From assembly GCF_001647545.1 (NCBI RefSeq), contig NZ_LSZH01000017.1, forward strand, positions 1 to 64,000: a DNA stretch of 64,000 bases, in the 5' to 3' direction. The position numbers and the translations under genes were made by a program. This DNA comes from Acinetobacter sp. SFB. GTDB lineage: Bacteria > Pseudomonadota > Gammaproteobacteria > Pseudomonadales > Moraxellaceae. The notes beneath the pieces are model-generated. The model searched no databases. It was given only the letters and a program-made list of their open reading frames with translations, and was not told where the DNA came from. This document shows positions 1-10,469 of the stretch, piece by piece (the first letter of the stretch is position 1; the number at the start of each line of letters is the position of its first letter).

Positions 1-53
1 TGCGCTGATGGTAGTGTGGGGTTACCCATGTGAGAGTAAGTCATCGCCAGCTC
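1..53 (+). rRNA. 5S ribosomal RNA, 3' end (partial)
   Basis: The window opens inside the 3' third of a 5S rRNA gene. The segment GATGGTAGTGTGGGG, then CATGTGAGAGTA and TCATCGCCAG, is the conserved 3' half of gammaproteobacterial 5S rRNA, and a strong terminator follows at once. An rRNA operon therefore ends here. The copy looks slightly divergent in the loop after GTGGGG, so it may not be identical to other copies in the genome. The 5' part lies outside the window. Confidence 0.9.
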
Positions 54-63
54 ATTATTCCTG

Positions 64-97
64 AAACCCCCTCAAGAAATTGAGGGGGTTTTTTTAG
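64..97 (+). terminator. rRNA operon terminator
   Basis: AACCCCCTCA, a six-base loop and TGAGGGGGTT form a GC-rich stem followed by seven T residues. This is a rho-independent terminator about 10 bp after the 5S rRNA. Confidence 0.9.
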
Positions 98-455
98 GTC
101 GTAAGTTTTATATGCTAAAAACATCCCTGCAGAGAGAGCCTTTGGTAGAGATTTAGCTTTTGATATTAAAATGAATGGCTAGAAAGTGATTTGGGAGAGT
201 TATATCTCATCAATAACTCTTAATTCGTTATTAAAAAGTTAAGTTATTAAGTTAAATTTGATGTTCACTATAACCTTGCTCAAAATAATACTTTAAATAA
301 TGATACGAAACAATTTTATAAGTTGGATAATGAGAAATTATCTTTATTAACTGAAAATAGCCACTAAAACTCTAGAAGCATATTCCCATTTTTTTGCATT
401 ACCACCACTCTCCTAGATAACTTTCATCTATTCTTTTTACAGGGGAGAGCACATT
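98..455. other. AT-rich stretch without a recognisable gene
   Basis: Between the rRNA terminator and the IS3-type fragment there is no reading frame of useful length and no tRNA-like sequence. The run from about 370 to 455, just before the fragment, may be the leader of the same insertion element, but no clear terminal repeat could be identified. Confidence 0.5.
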
Positions 456-533
456 ATGAGTACACAACGATATACCCCAGAATGTAATGATGAAGCTGTT
501 AAATTGATTACTGAGTGGAAATTCTCTTTTTAT
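456..533 (+). pseudogene. IS3-family transposase OrfA, N-terminal remnant
   Basis: An ATG preceded by GGGGAGAG opens a 25-codon frame that starts MSTQRYTPE and continues with EAVKLITE. This is the typical N-terminus of IS3-family OrfA (helix-turn-helix) proteins. Homology ends after about 20 codons and the frame closes at TAG. The rest of OrfA and all of OrfB are missing, so this is a dead fragment. It lies 11 bp before the left end of the IS5-type element, whose insertion or a later deletion probably removed the remainder. Confidence 0.6.
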
Positions 534-544
534 TAGTTTTGGTA

Positions 545-1481
545 GACTTTGTTGCACAAAGATTTAAAAACTAGCTTTCTCCTAAGCTACTCAAATTTCA
601 GTGACAACTTGGGTATGCGGTCGGCCTAATGCCGTAAATCTATTGAGTACTGCTATACGAGCACGAATCTTATTGACTTGGCTGTCGAAGTTTCTAGCAC
701 TGAGTTTATCGCCTAATAATTTGATGCAATGCATTTTGGTTTCTACCAAGCTGCGACGGTGATACCCAGACCATTTTTTCCAAATCTTCCTTGCTAGACA
801 TTTGACTGTTTTCAGTAATTCGTTTCTTTCTAAAGATCTCAGCTTTTTATCTTTCCAAGGCGTGGCATTCTTTCTAGAGGGAATCACTGCATGTGCTTGT
901 CGATCTGAAATAACTTGTCTGCAATATTTCTTATCATAAGCCCCATCTGTCAAGACAGAATCAATCCGCTCATCAGGAGGGATTTGATCCAGTAAATCTC
1001 CAAGCACTTGCGAGTCAGTGACATTGTTCATCGTGAGCTGATGCACGTATTTGCAAGGTTTTAGTATCTGTACCGATATGCAGTTTAAGCCATTGTCGAC
1101 GGTATTCAGGCTGATGTTTCTTACATTTCCATTCACCCTCACCTAAAAACTTTAAGCCATTTGAGTCTACGATGAGCAGTGTACTTCGCAAGGAAGACCC
1201 TTACTACTTTTCTGATAGCTAATCGCAATATCAATATGCTTTTGTCTGCTGCAAAGGGGGAGTACGAATATCACTGATATTCGGAGCTGTCCAGTTCAAA
1301 CCAGATCGTTTAAGGAGACTTTGAACAAAGCCAGTAACTATCCGTAAAGAAAGTCGAAATAGAGTAAAACTCGGTTATAAAAGGACCAATTGGTTGTACG
1401 CTAGATTTTAGGTGCAGGTTTCATCATTCCGAAATTATATTGCTGAATAAGCATCTAATGGTAGGTTTGTGCAACAAAGCC
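545..1481 (-). mobile_element. Degenerate IS5-family insertion sequence
   Basis: The ends carry matching inverted repeats. The left end is GACTTTGTTGCACAAA (545-560). The right end is TTTGTGCAACAAAGCC (1466-1481), whose complement is GGCTTTGTTGCACAAA. Only one base differs, so both ends survive in an element of about 937 bp. A convincing target-site duplication is not visible. The transposase inside, on the minus strand, is broken, so the copy can move only if a related element supplies transposase. Sequence on the two sides does not rejoin into one gene, which suggests further rearrangement. Confidence 0.85.
591..1425 (-). pseudogene. IS5-family transposase, frameshifted and internally deleted
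   Basis: Read on the minus strand, an N-terminal piece (MMKPAPKI, then TTNWSFYNR) is followed after an apparent internal deletion by LFRLSLRIVTGFVQSLLK and SGLNWTAPN. The first catalytic segment, LLIVDSNGLKFLGEGEWK, lies near 1130-1185 in another frame. Near position 1040 the frame shifts again into the C-terminal part (591-1142) with TDGAYDKKYCRQVI and SLVETKMHCIKLLGDKL. Parts of a DDE catalytic domain are recognisable, but at least two frame changes, in-frame stops and a deletion make it non-functional. Programmed frameshifting is unlikely, because no slippery run sits at the break near 1040. Confidence 0.85.
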
Positions 1482-1743
1482 TTACGGATGGAATAATGTG
1501 ATTTATTGAGCGTTTTAAATTTTAAAATAAAACAGACTTATCCTTCGGTTGGAAGGTATGCATCTTCTAAAAATATTATTGATGATTATTTATAGATCCA
1601 ATAAAAAACATATCCTAATTTTAGAATGACTCATTTCTTTATACTGGAAAAAATGTATTTTTTTTAATAATTTTGTGCTATAAAAATATAAAGCGGCATA
1701 GAAATTGCTTACAATAAATATTCAGAAAAAGAGTAGGGGTATT

Positions 1744-3198
1744 ATGAAGTTATCGGTTGGATTAAGAGTTGCGAACTCCTTGTCGTTGACACCGCAGTTG
1801 CAGCAGGCCATTCGTTTGCTTCAATTATCCAGTTTAGAACTTGAGCAGGAAATTCAAATTCAACTCGATAGTAATCCTCTATTAGAACAAATAGAAGAAC
1901 AGTCAAATATTGAAAGTCTCTCTTCTTTAGAAGAGCAAGAACATGATCATAAAGATTTAACTACTGAATTAAATGCCAATACTCTCCCTAATGACTTGCC
2001 TGTCGATACCGATTGGGATGATGTTTATACCCATCAACCAACCAGTGTGGGTTCTCCTGAATATGAAGAGCGGGAAGATAATCGTCAAGGTCATTTAGGT
2101 TTAAAAGAGCATATGCTTCAGCAGATTAATTTATTGCATTTTTCACAGGTCGATCAACTGATTGCACATTGTATTGTTGATTCTTTAGATGAAAAAGGTT
2201 TTTTGGATGCCGAAATAACCGAAATAACCGCATCGGTTCAGCATTTACTAGAATCTATGGATTACGATGATGAAGTTGAAGATGATGAAGTAGTTGCGGT
2301 TTTAAAACATATTCAGCATCTTGATCCTCCTGGTGTGGGGTCGCGTAATTTGGCTGAATGTTTATTGGTACAATTAGAAAGTTTACCTGTGCAAACAGCC
2401 TATCGTCGTGAAGCAATAACCTTATTGAATCATTATGAGTTATTGATTTCCAATGAATTGCCGAAACTGGTTAAACAAACAGGTTTAAATCCAGAGCAAC
2501 TGAAATGTGCGGTTGATCTGTTAAAAACCTTAAAAGCCTACCCGGGTATGGAGTTTGAGGAAAAAGATTCGGACTATCAAATTCCCGATGTAGTGGTGAT
2601 GAGAAAAAGTGACCATTGGCAGGTGCAGTTAAATCCCGATATCATGCCGAAATTACGCGTTAATTCATTTTATGCCAATATGATTAAACGTGCCGATCAG
2701 AGCAGTGATAATCAATATTTGCGTAACCAAATGCTAGAGGCTAAAAACTTTATTAAAAGTGTAGATGAACGGCATAAGACTTTATTAAAAGTTGCCACTT
2801 GTATTGTTGAACATCAAAAAATGTTTTTAGAAATTGGTGCGGAAGGTATGAGACCTTTGGTGCTGCGTGATATTGCTGAAGAAGTCGAGTTACATGAGTC
2901 TACAGTGTCGCGCGTAACCACCAATAAATTTATGCTGACACCCCGAGGTCTATTTGAGTTGAAATATTTTTTTTCAAGTCATGTAGCAACAACTTCAGGG
3001 GGTGAAGCATCTTCTATTGCGATTCGTGCCAAAATTAAAAAGTTGGTTGCTGAAGAAAATCCGCGCAAACCCTTATCAGACAATATTATTGCGAATTTAT
3101 TGAAAGAAGCCGGGATTGATGTCGCGCGTCGGACGGTGGCTAAATATCGGGAGTCGTTACATATTCCATCATCTTCGGAACGAAAAGTCTTGATCTAA
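1744..3198 (+). CDS. rpoN: RNA polymerase sigma-54 factor RpoN
   Basis: Sigma-54 directs core RNA polymerase to -24/-12 promoters that need AAA+ activators. The 484-residue product has the glutamine/leucine-rich region I (LTPQLQQAIRLLQLSS, about residues 14-29) that contacts activators, an acidic region II, a core-binding middle, and the C-terminal RpoN box ARRTVAKYR at about 461-469, which reads the -24 element. The ATG at 1744 was chosen because AGTAGGGGT lies just upstream and the protein then begins MKLSVGLRV; an in-frame ATG at 1705 would add 13 residues without a good ribosome-binding site. hpf follows, as in many proteobacteria, but lptB, the usual upstream neighbour, is absent. Confidence 0.97.
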   Translation: MKLSVGLRVANSLSLTPQLQQAIRLLQLSSLELEQEIQIQLDSNPLLEQIEEQSNIESLSSLEEQEHDHKDLTTELNANTLPNDLPVDTDWDDVYTHQPTSVGSPEYEEREDNRQGHLGLKEHMLQQINLLHFSQVDQLIAHCIVDSLDEKGFLDAEITEITASVQHLLESMDYDDEVEDDEVVAVLKHIQHLDPPGVGSRNLAECLLVQLESLPVQTAYRREAITLLNHYELLISNELPKLVKQTGLNPEQLKCAVDLLKTLKAYPGMEFEEKDSDYQIPDVVVMRKSDHWQVQLNPDIMPKLRVNSFYANMIKRADQSSDNQYLRNQMLEAKNFIKSVDERHKTLLKVATCIVEHQKMFLEIGAEGMRPLVLRDIAEEVELHESTVSRVTTNKFMLTPRGLFELKYFFSSHVATTSGGEASSIAIRAKIKKLVAEENPRKPLSDNIIANLLKEAGIDVARRTVAKYRESLHIPSSSERKVLI

Positions 3199-3219
3199 AT
3201 TTTAAACTGTGGCTATTCT

Positions 3220-3256
3220 AGAGATTCATTATGACAACATAATGAATCTCTTTTTA
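3220..3256 (+). terminator. Terminator after rpoN
   Basis: A perfect 14-bp stem (AGAGATTCATTATG, loop ACAA, CATAATGAATCTCT) runs into a T tract. It separates rpoN from hpf, so hpf probably has its own promoter in the following 100 bp. Confidence 0.9.
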
Positions 3257-3371
3257 TTTAAGGAATAGTTGAATTGATTTAATGTTAAATGTGCAGGATT
3301 GTATTTTTTGCTGTCATTAGGTCGGCTTGACTATTCTTTTCTAATTCTAAAAGAAGGTGAGGGATAGAGCT

Positions 3372-3704
3372 ATGCAAATAACAATTCGTGGTCACCATTT
3401 AACCATTACCCCGGCAATTGAAGAAAATATTCGCCTTAGATTTACCCAGATGACAAAACATTTAGATCAAGTCAATAGTATGCAGGTCAAACTTTCAAAA
3501 GATCATCAAATAGATAAAATTTCTAAAAAAGGCAGTGATAATCATATTGCTGAAGCTATTATTCGTTTACCGGGAATAGAGATGTTTGCTCAAGCCAGTG
3601 CTGATGATATGTATACTTCGATTAAAAAACTAACAGAAAAGCTAAAAAGACAATTGCATAAACACCGAAAAATGCAGATAGACTATCAACCTGTGCTTGC
3701 ATAG
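3372..3704 (+). CDS. hpf: Ribosome hibernation-promoting factor, short form (HPF/YhbH)
   Basis: This 110-residue protein belongs to the HPF/RaiA family, which binds the decoding region of the 30S subunit and promotes inactive 70S or 100S ribosomes in stationary phase. It starts MQITIRGHHLTITPAIEE and shows the beta-alpha-beta-beta-beta-alpha pattern of the family. It has the short-form length, without the C-terminal dimerisation domain of long HPF. The ATG at 3372 is preceded by AAGGTGAGG; a GTG at 3357 would add five residues and sits inside that ribosome-binding site. Position next to rpoN is the usual one. Confidence 0.94.
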   Translation: MQITIRGHHLTITPAIEENIRLRFTQMTKHLDQVNSMQVKLSKDHQIDKISKKGSDNHIAEAIIRLPGIEMFAQASADDMYTSIKKLTEKLKRQLHKHRKMQIDYQPVLA

Positions 3705-3720
3705 GTTGATTTTTGAACGA

Positions 3721-3749
3721 AAAGAGGTTTATTAAAGACCTCTTTTTTA
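3721..3749 (+). terminator. Terminator after hpf
   Basis: AAAGAGGT and ACCTCTTT form a stem followed by a T run, about 17 bp after the hpf stop codon. Confidence 0.85.
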
Positions 3750-3843
3750 TATATATAAAATGTTATGCATTAATGATTTATTTTTCATATTTATAGTAAA
3801 ATGGCAGGTTTTTACACCGTTGGTCCTATAAGAGGTCTTTGTG

Positions 3844-4095
3844 ATGAATAGTGAACAGCTCACTGAAATTTTAAAAGCTGCTTTTCCAGAGGCTGAAGTT
3901 GCAGTTAGTGGGCAAGGCGGTAAGTTTGATCTTCGAATAGTCGATGAACAATTCGAAGGCAAGCGGCCAGTCGCACGTCAACAAACGGTTTATGCTCCGT
4001 TAAATTCATATATTGCCAGCGGTGAAGTACACGCGGTAACTATTCGTGCAATGACCAAAGAAGAATGGCGTAAAGCAAGCTTATTCGGAGCTTAG
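3844..4095 (+). CDS. ibaG: BolA-family protein IbaG
   Basis: The 83-residue product is a BolA/YrbA-type protein. Family members bind monothiol glutaredoxins through a [2Fe-2S] cluster and are tied to iron-sulphur handling and acid or envelope stress. The conserved end of the fold is visible (VYAPLNSYIASGEVHAVTIR, then MTKEEW), including the invariant histidine. The ATG at 3844 is preceded by AGAGG at 3831-3835; a GTG three bases earlier is also in frame but too close to that site. It ends 6 bp before murA, the same pairing as in many gammaproteobacteria, so the two are probably co-transcribed. Confidence 0.93.
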   Translation: MNSEQLTEILKAAFPEAEVAVSGQGGKFDLRIVDEQFEGKRPVARQQTVYAPLNSYIASGEVHAVTIRAMTKEEWRKASLFGA

Positions 4096-4101
4096 AACTA
4101 A

Positions 4102-6053
<1,952 letters not shown>

Positions 6054-6074
6054 GCATCTCTGTATGCAAATTTG

Positions 6075-6104
6075 AAAAACCGTCATTTTATGGCGGTTTT
6101 TTTA
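6075..6104 (+). terminator. Terminator after hisG
   Basis: AAAACCGTCA and TGGCGGTTTT (one G-T pair) form a hairpin followed by T residues. It should end the ibaG-murA-hisG transcript before hisD. Confidence 0.8.
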
Positions 6105-6260
6105 TGCTCGAGAAAAAACAGTAAACATTCAGTGTTTTCATCAATCTTAGCGAAAGTTAATTTCAATAAAACTAATACTGATACAGTATTATAGCTACCG
6201 ACAAAGCGCATGAAAACAGGTAAACTAAAACCTTCGAATTCAAACCTGATGGGTAAATTG

Positions 6261-7550
6261 ATGCGACGTTTATCGACCCAAGATCAAAGTTTTAAGCAAG
6301 TTTTTGCAGACTTGTTGGCTTTTGAGACTGTGAATGATCCTGAACTTTTAAAAACTGTAGACCAAATCATTGCTGATGTTCGTCAGCATGGTGATGCTCA
6401 TGTGCTTAAGCTCACACAACAGTTCGATCGACATCCAGCGCATCAGTTTTCTGAACTTGAACTTACCCAGGAACAACTCAAATCGGCTTTTGATGGTTTG
6501 GATAACGACGTTCGTGAAGCTTTAGAATTGGCTGCAAATCGGATTCGTGAATTCCACCAAGCACAAAAGCAAGAAGGTTGGACGTATGTAGATGCCTTGG
6601 GCAATACACTCGGTCAAAAAATCACACCGCTTGATCGCGTCGGGATTTATGTGCCGGGTGGCTTAGCCTCTTATCCCTCTTCAGTGCTGATGAATGCTGT
6701 ACCTGCCCATGTTGCGGGTGTCGCTGAAATTATCATGGTGGTTCCAGCTCCTAATGGCGAGTTGAATCCACTGGTATTGGCTGCAGCTTATTTGGCAGGT
6801 GTGACTCGGGTATTTACCATCGGTGGGGCACAAGCGGTAGCAGCTTTGGCATATGGTACAGAAACTGTTCCGGGCGTAGATAAAATTACCGGTCCAGGTA
6901 ACCGCTTTGTTGCAGCTGCCAAACGTGCTGTGTTTGGCCAAGTCGGTATCGACATGATTGCCGGACCTTCTGAGATTCTGGTTTATGCCGAAGGTGAAAA
7001 TAACGCGAAATGGTTGGCGATGGACCTCTTGTCTCAAGCTGAACATGATACCGTTGCTCAAGCACTATTCATTACACCCGATGAACAGCTTTTAAATGAT
7101 GTTGAGCAAGCCATTGAAGATCATCTGGCTGAATTGCCTAAAGCTGAAATTGCACGTACATCTATTGCCAATCGTGGGGCCTTGGTTTTGGTAAAAGATC
7201 GTGCCGAGGCGATTGATTTGATCAATCAAGTTGCGCCTGAACATTTAGAGCTTTGCCTGGATGAAGCACAGGAAATGGCGGAAGAAATTCGTCATGCTGG
7301 TGCAATTTTCATGGGGCGTTATACTCCTGAAGCCATTGGCGACTACTGTGCAGGACCAAATCATGTTTTGCCGACCTCGGGTACAGCACGTTTCTCATCA
7401 CCATTGGGTGTGTATGATTTCCAGAAGCGCTCAAGCTTGATCATGTGTTCGCAAGAAGGTGTGAAAACTTTAGCGAAAGCCGCGGATGTATTGGCGCAAC
7501 AAGAAAACTTGGATGCTCATGCAAGATCAGCAAGATATCGTTATCAATAA
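6261..7550 (+). CDS. hisD: Histidinol dehydrogenase HisD
   Basis: HisD oxidises L-histidinol to histidine in two NAD-dependent steps. Zinc and catalytic residues are in place: SQAEHD (Gln/His zinc ligands), VAPEHLEL (the Glu-His catalytic pair), the downstream [15 protein letters not shown] segment, and a C-terminal [10 protein letters not shown] histidine. The start at 6261 ([12 protein letters not shown]) gives 429 residues, the normal length. An in-frame ATG at 6210 adds 17 unconserved residues, and neither start has a strong ribosome-binding site. Upstream is the hisG terminator, downstream hisC after a 210-bp gap with hairpins. Confidence 0.95.
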   Translation: MRRLSTQDQSFKQVFADLLAFETVNDPELLKTVDQIIADVRQHGDAHVLKLTQQFDRHPAHQFSELELTQEQLKSAFDGLDNDVREALELAANRIREFHQAQKQEGWTYVDALGNTLGQKITPLDRVGIYVPGGLASYPSSVLMNAVPAHVAGVAEIIMVVPAPNGELNPLVLAAAYLAGVTRVFTIGGAQAVAALAYGTETVPGVDKITGPGNRFVAAAKRAVFGQVGIDMIAGPSEILVYAEGENNAKWLAMDLLSQAEHDTVAQALFITPDEQLLNDVEQAIEDHLAELPKAEIARTSIANRGALVLVKDRAEAIDLINQVAPEHLELCLDEAQEMAEEIRHAGAIFMGRYTPEAIGDYCAGPNHVLPTSGTARFSSPLGVYDFQKRSSLIMCSQEGVKTLAKAADVLAQQENLDAHARSARYRYQ

Positions 7551-7760
7551 TATAAAGTGAACAACTCTCCATTCAGTAATGAATGTTCCTCTCTGAATGA
7601 GCTTTAAGGATTGCTTTAAAGCAAAGTGCAAGAGAGGTGAGGAGAGGACAAAGAATTTAATATTCATTTCGGTTTGGGATTAAGTTTGAACTCTCCCAAA
7701 CCCTCTCCCAAGAGGAGAGGACTTACATCAAGTAAGTTGAGTGCATTAAAGAGATAAAAA
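7551..7760. repeat. hisD-hisC spacer with two adjacent hairpins, possible dispersed palindromic element
   Basis: The 210-bp gap contains two perfect stem-loops side by side: CCTCTCC-CAAGA-GGAGAGG (7702-7720) and ACTTAC-ATCAA-GTAAGT (7721-7737). Upstream are further CT/AG-rich segments (CCTCTCTG near 7590, GAGAGGTGAGGAGAGG near 7634) that can pair with them. No T tract follows, so these are not obvious terminators. The layout resembles a REP or MITE-like repeat inserted between co-directional his genes, but no second copy was found in this window. Confidence 0.45.
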
Positions 7761-8852
7761 ATGTCTACCATCACGCCACAACAAATGCGTTTTTGGAGTC
7801 CTGAAGTACGTAAATTAGAACCCTACGTACCCGGCGAACAACCAAAAATTCAAAATTTATTGAAATTAAATACCAACGAAAACCCGTATCCACCCTCTCC
7901 AAAAGTGGTCGATGCGGTGCAAGCGGTATTAGCCAATTCAGCCGATGTATTACGTCTGTATCCAGATCCAGATGCTTCTGCATTAAAGCAAGCCATAGCC
8001 GCTCAACAAAATGTTGATGCAAGCAATGTCTTTGTCGGAAATGGTTCAGATGAAGTGCTAGCACATATTTTTAAAGCATTTTTTGTGCAAGAGCAGCCAT
8101 TACTCTATCCTGATATTACTTACAGTTTCTATCCTGTTTATAGTCAATTTTTTGCAGTCAAGACCAAAGTTTTGCCACTCAATGATGACTTTGAAATTGT
8201 GGTAGATGATTATAAACAAGCGAATGGCGGCATCATTATCACCAACCCGAATGCGCCAACCAGTATTGCATTAGGATTATCTGCAATTGAAGAAGTGCTG
8301 CAATCAAATCCTGATTCAGTGGTGGTGATTGATGAAGCTTATGTTGATTTTGGTGCGGAATCTGCGGTCAGCTTAGTTGAAAAATACGAAAATTTAGTCG
8401 TGTGCCAAACTACCTCTAAATCACGTTCACTTGCTGGTTTGCGGGTTGGCTTTGCGATTGCTCAAGCACATCTTATTGCTGCACTCGAAGCGGTAAAAAA
8501 TAGCTTTAACTCCTATCCAATAGATCGTTTTGCGATTGTTGCTGCTGTGGCTTCATTTGAAGACCAAGCTTATTTTGAAGCACACTGCCAAAAAGTGATT
8601 AATAGCCGTGAAAAGCTGGTTACTGATTTAGAAGCGATTGGTTTTAAGATTTTACCTTCAAAAGCCAACTTTATTTTCGCATCACTACCCAGTAAAGATG
8701 CAGCTGAATTAGCAGCTGAATTACGTGAACGTGGCATTATTGTGCGTTATTTCAATAAACCACGTATCAATCAGTATCTACGTATTACCATTGGTACAGA
8801 TGAACAGAATCAACGTTTGGTTGATACTTTAAAAAATGACATCTTGGCTTAA
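7761..8852 (+). CDS. hisC: Histidinol-phosphate aminotransferase HisC
   Basis: HisC is a PLP-dependent class I/II aminotransferase that converts imidazole-acetol phosphate to histidinol phosphate with glutamate. The 363-residue protein has the N-terminal [12 protein letters not shown] substrate segment, GNGSDEVL for cofactor phosphate binding, NPNAPTS, the DEAYVDF aspartate-tyrosine pair, and the Schiff-base lysine at residue 220 in [16 protein letters not shown]. It lies 210 bp after hisD on the same strand, so it may share that transcript or have a promoter in the gap. Confidence 0.96.
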   Translation: MSTITPQQMRFWSPEVRKLEPYVPGEQPKIQNLLKLNTNENPYPPSPKVVDAVQAVLANSADVLRLYPDPDASALKQAIAAQQNVDASNVFVGNGSDEVLAHIFKAFFVQEQPLLYPDITYSFYPVYSQFFAVKTKVLPLNDDFEIVVDDYKQANGGIIITNPNAPTSIALGLSAIEEVLQSNPDSVVVIDEAYVDFGAESAVSLVEKYENLVVCQTTSKSRSLAGLRVGFAIAQAHLIAALEAVKNSFNSYPIDRFAIVAAVASFEDQAYFEAHCQKVINSREKLVTDLEAIGFKILPSKANFIFASLPSKDAAELAAELRERGIIVRYFNKPRINQYLRITIGTDEQNQRLVDTLKNDILA

Positions 8853-8873
8853 GTTCTTTTAAAAAAAGTTCAG

Positions 8874-10211
8874 TTAAGATTTTTGCTGCCATGTATTGAG
8901 CAAATCAAGCATGGCAGAAACCTTATCAAAACATTCCTGATATTCTGCATCACAATCTGAGGCAATGGTGATTCCACCACCTGCCCATAGAGATACGTCA
9001 TCTTGGTATTTTTGGATGGAACGAATCAAGATATTCCAACAACCTGTACCGTCAAAATTAAAATAGCCCATTGATCCGCAATAAGCCCCGCGTGGCGCAC
9101 CTTCAAGTTCATCAATAATTTGCATAGCACGAATTTTTGGCGCACCCGTAATCGAACCTCCGGGGAGTGCAGACATTAAGACATCAAAAGGATTGATATC
9201 CTGCTTTAAGGTTGCAGTGACTTCGCTCACCATGTGATGAACCTGATTAAAAGATTCAATATCAAAAAGTCGGGGTGTTTTCACCGACCCTCTTTCTGCA
9301 TAAACACTTAAATCATTGCGCAGTAAATCCACAATCATTACATTTTCAGCCTGATCTTTTTTAGAATGAATCAGGTTTTGTTTCGATTGTTCATCTTGTT
9401 TTGGGTCAGTATGGCGGGGCATTGTACCTTTGATTGGTCGAGTGAAAATTTTTCGATTGGCTTCAAAATTAATAAACAATTCAGGTGAACAGCTCAAGAG
9501 TTCAAAGTCATGAATCTTTAAATAACCTGAATAAGGGGCATCGGTGAGTTTCCAAAATTCTTCAGCCATCGCTAATAAAGATCCTTCAGCTTTTGCTGTA
9601 AATTCTTGAGTCAGATTAATTTGATAGCAATCACCGGCTTTAATATAGTCTTGAACTTTCTTAAAGGCAGTTCCATATTCATTTTTATTCCAGCGCGCGC
9701 GACAAGATTGAGTGAGTGAAAAAGATGGAGCTTTTTTCTGTTGTATTGCATCCTGAATAACTTGAAAAATACTTTCAGCCTCATCTTCATCACTAAAAAA
9801 AGTCCAACCCTGTGGGGTGAGCTTGAGATAATTGCGATAAATGCCCAAAAATAAAGCAGGTTGATTTTTTCGTTTAATCGAAACTTGTTGTTGTGCTGCA
9901 TGGTCATAACTGACAAAGCCAATTAATCCACCGTTAAAATCAGAATGATAGTTTTGAGAATTTTTTTTGAAAAAATGATTGAAATGAATAGATTGAGATT
10001 TTTTTTGATATTGATCTAGCGAAACTCGTGTGAAATTTTCAGTGACGTCACCTTGTTTAAGCAGATATTCAGATGCAAAAAAAGCGATCACAGGTTGATT
10101 TACATTTTTCAAGTAAACCAAATGAGTAAGGTGCGACAAAGCAGACAATATTTGAGCTGTGTTAAGCCATTGTTCAGTCAACAGTTTTTTAAAAATAATC
10201 GGATTATTCAT
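8874..10211 (-). CDS. pabB: Aminodeoxychorismate synthase component I PabB
   Basis: PabB converts chorismate and ammonia to 4-amino-4-deoxychorismate on the way to folate. It is a 445-residue anthranilate synthase component I-type enzyme. The chorismate-binding half shows PIKGTMPR, MIVDLLRNDLS, LPGGSITGAPKIRAM and the C-terminal AGGGITIASDCDAEYQE. The ITGAPK lysine and PIKGT signature fit PabB rather than TrpE. The amidotransferase partner PabA is not adjacent. The gene converges on hisC with a 21-bp gap and diverges from filA. Confidence 0.93.
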   Translation of the reverse strand: MNNPIIFKKLLTEQWLNTAQILSALSHLTHLVYLKNVNQPVIAFFASEYLLKQGDVTENFTRVSLDQYQKKSQSIHFNHFFKKNSQNYHSDFNGGLIGFVSYDHAAQQQVSIKRKNQPALFLGIYRNYLKLTPQGWTFFSDEDEAESIFQVIQDAIQQKKAPSFSLTQSCRARWNKNEYGTAFKKVQDYIKAGDCYQINLTQEFTAKAEGSLLAMAEEFWKLTDAPYSGYLKIHDFELLSCSPELFINFEANRKIFTRPIKGTMPRHTDPKQDEQSKQNLIHSKKDQAENVMIVDLLRNDLSVYAERGSVKTPRLFDIESFNQVHHMVSEVTATLKQDINPFDVLMSALPGGSITGAPKIRAMQIIDELEGAPRGAYCGSMGYFNFDGTGCWNILIRSIQKYQDDVSLWAGGGITIASDCDAEYQECFDKVSAMLDLLNTWQQKS

Positions 10212-10469
10212 ACGATGTTAAATTATAAAAGGCTATACATAGATAACGTATTCTATAACAATATTTATGCATAAAAACTGTAAATACCGTTTGTCGGTAA
10301 CATATGGATTACGACCAACAGCAGTTGAACAAAAAATGACACACATATAACTTTAGTAGGGCAAACAGGCTGCTCAAGGAAAGACTCCATTGTTGTCCAA
10401 AAACAAAAAACAACATGGAATATCGAGTGGTTTACAATCAAAAAAATAATACTCTTGGGAGAGTACGAA
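10212..10469. promoter_or_regulatory. pabB/filA divergent region with filA leader hairpin
   Basis: This 258-bp region must hold promoters for both divergent genes. A possible filA promoter is TTGAAC (10325-10330) with TATAAC (10346-10351), though the 15-bp spacing is short. The filA leader has an imperfect hairpin around 10386-10421 (TCCATTGTTGT against ACAACATGGA). A good ribosome-binding site, GGGAGAG, lies at 10457-10463. The hairpin could affect leader stability. Confidence 0.4.

Noticed and set aside
591-1142. 183-codon frame as an active transposase
   Set aside because: It is only the C-terminal part; the N-terminal catalytic part lies in another frame and is interrupted.
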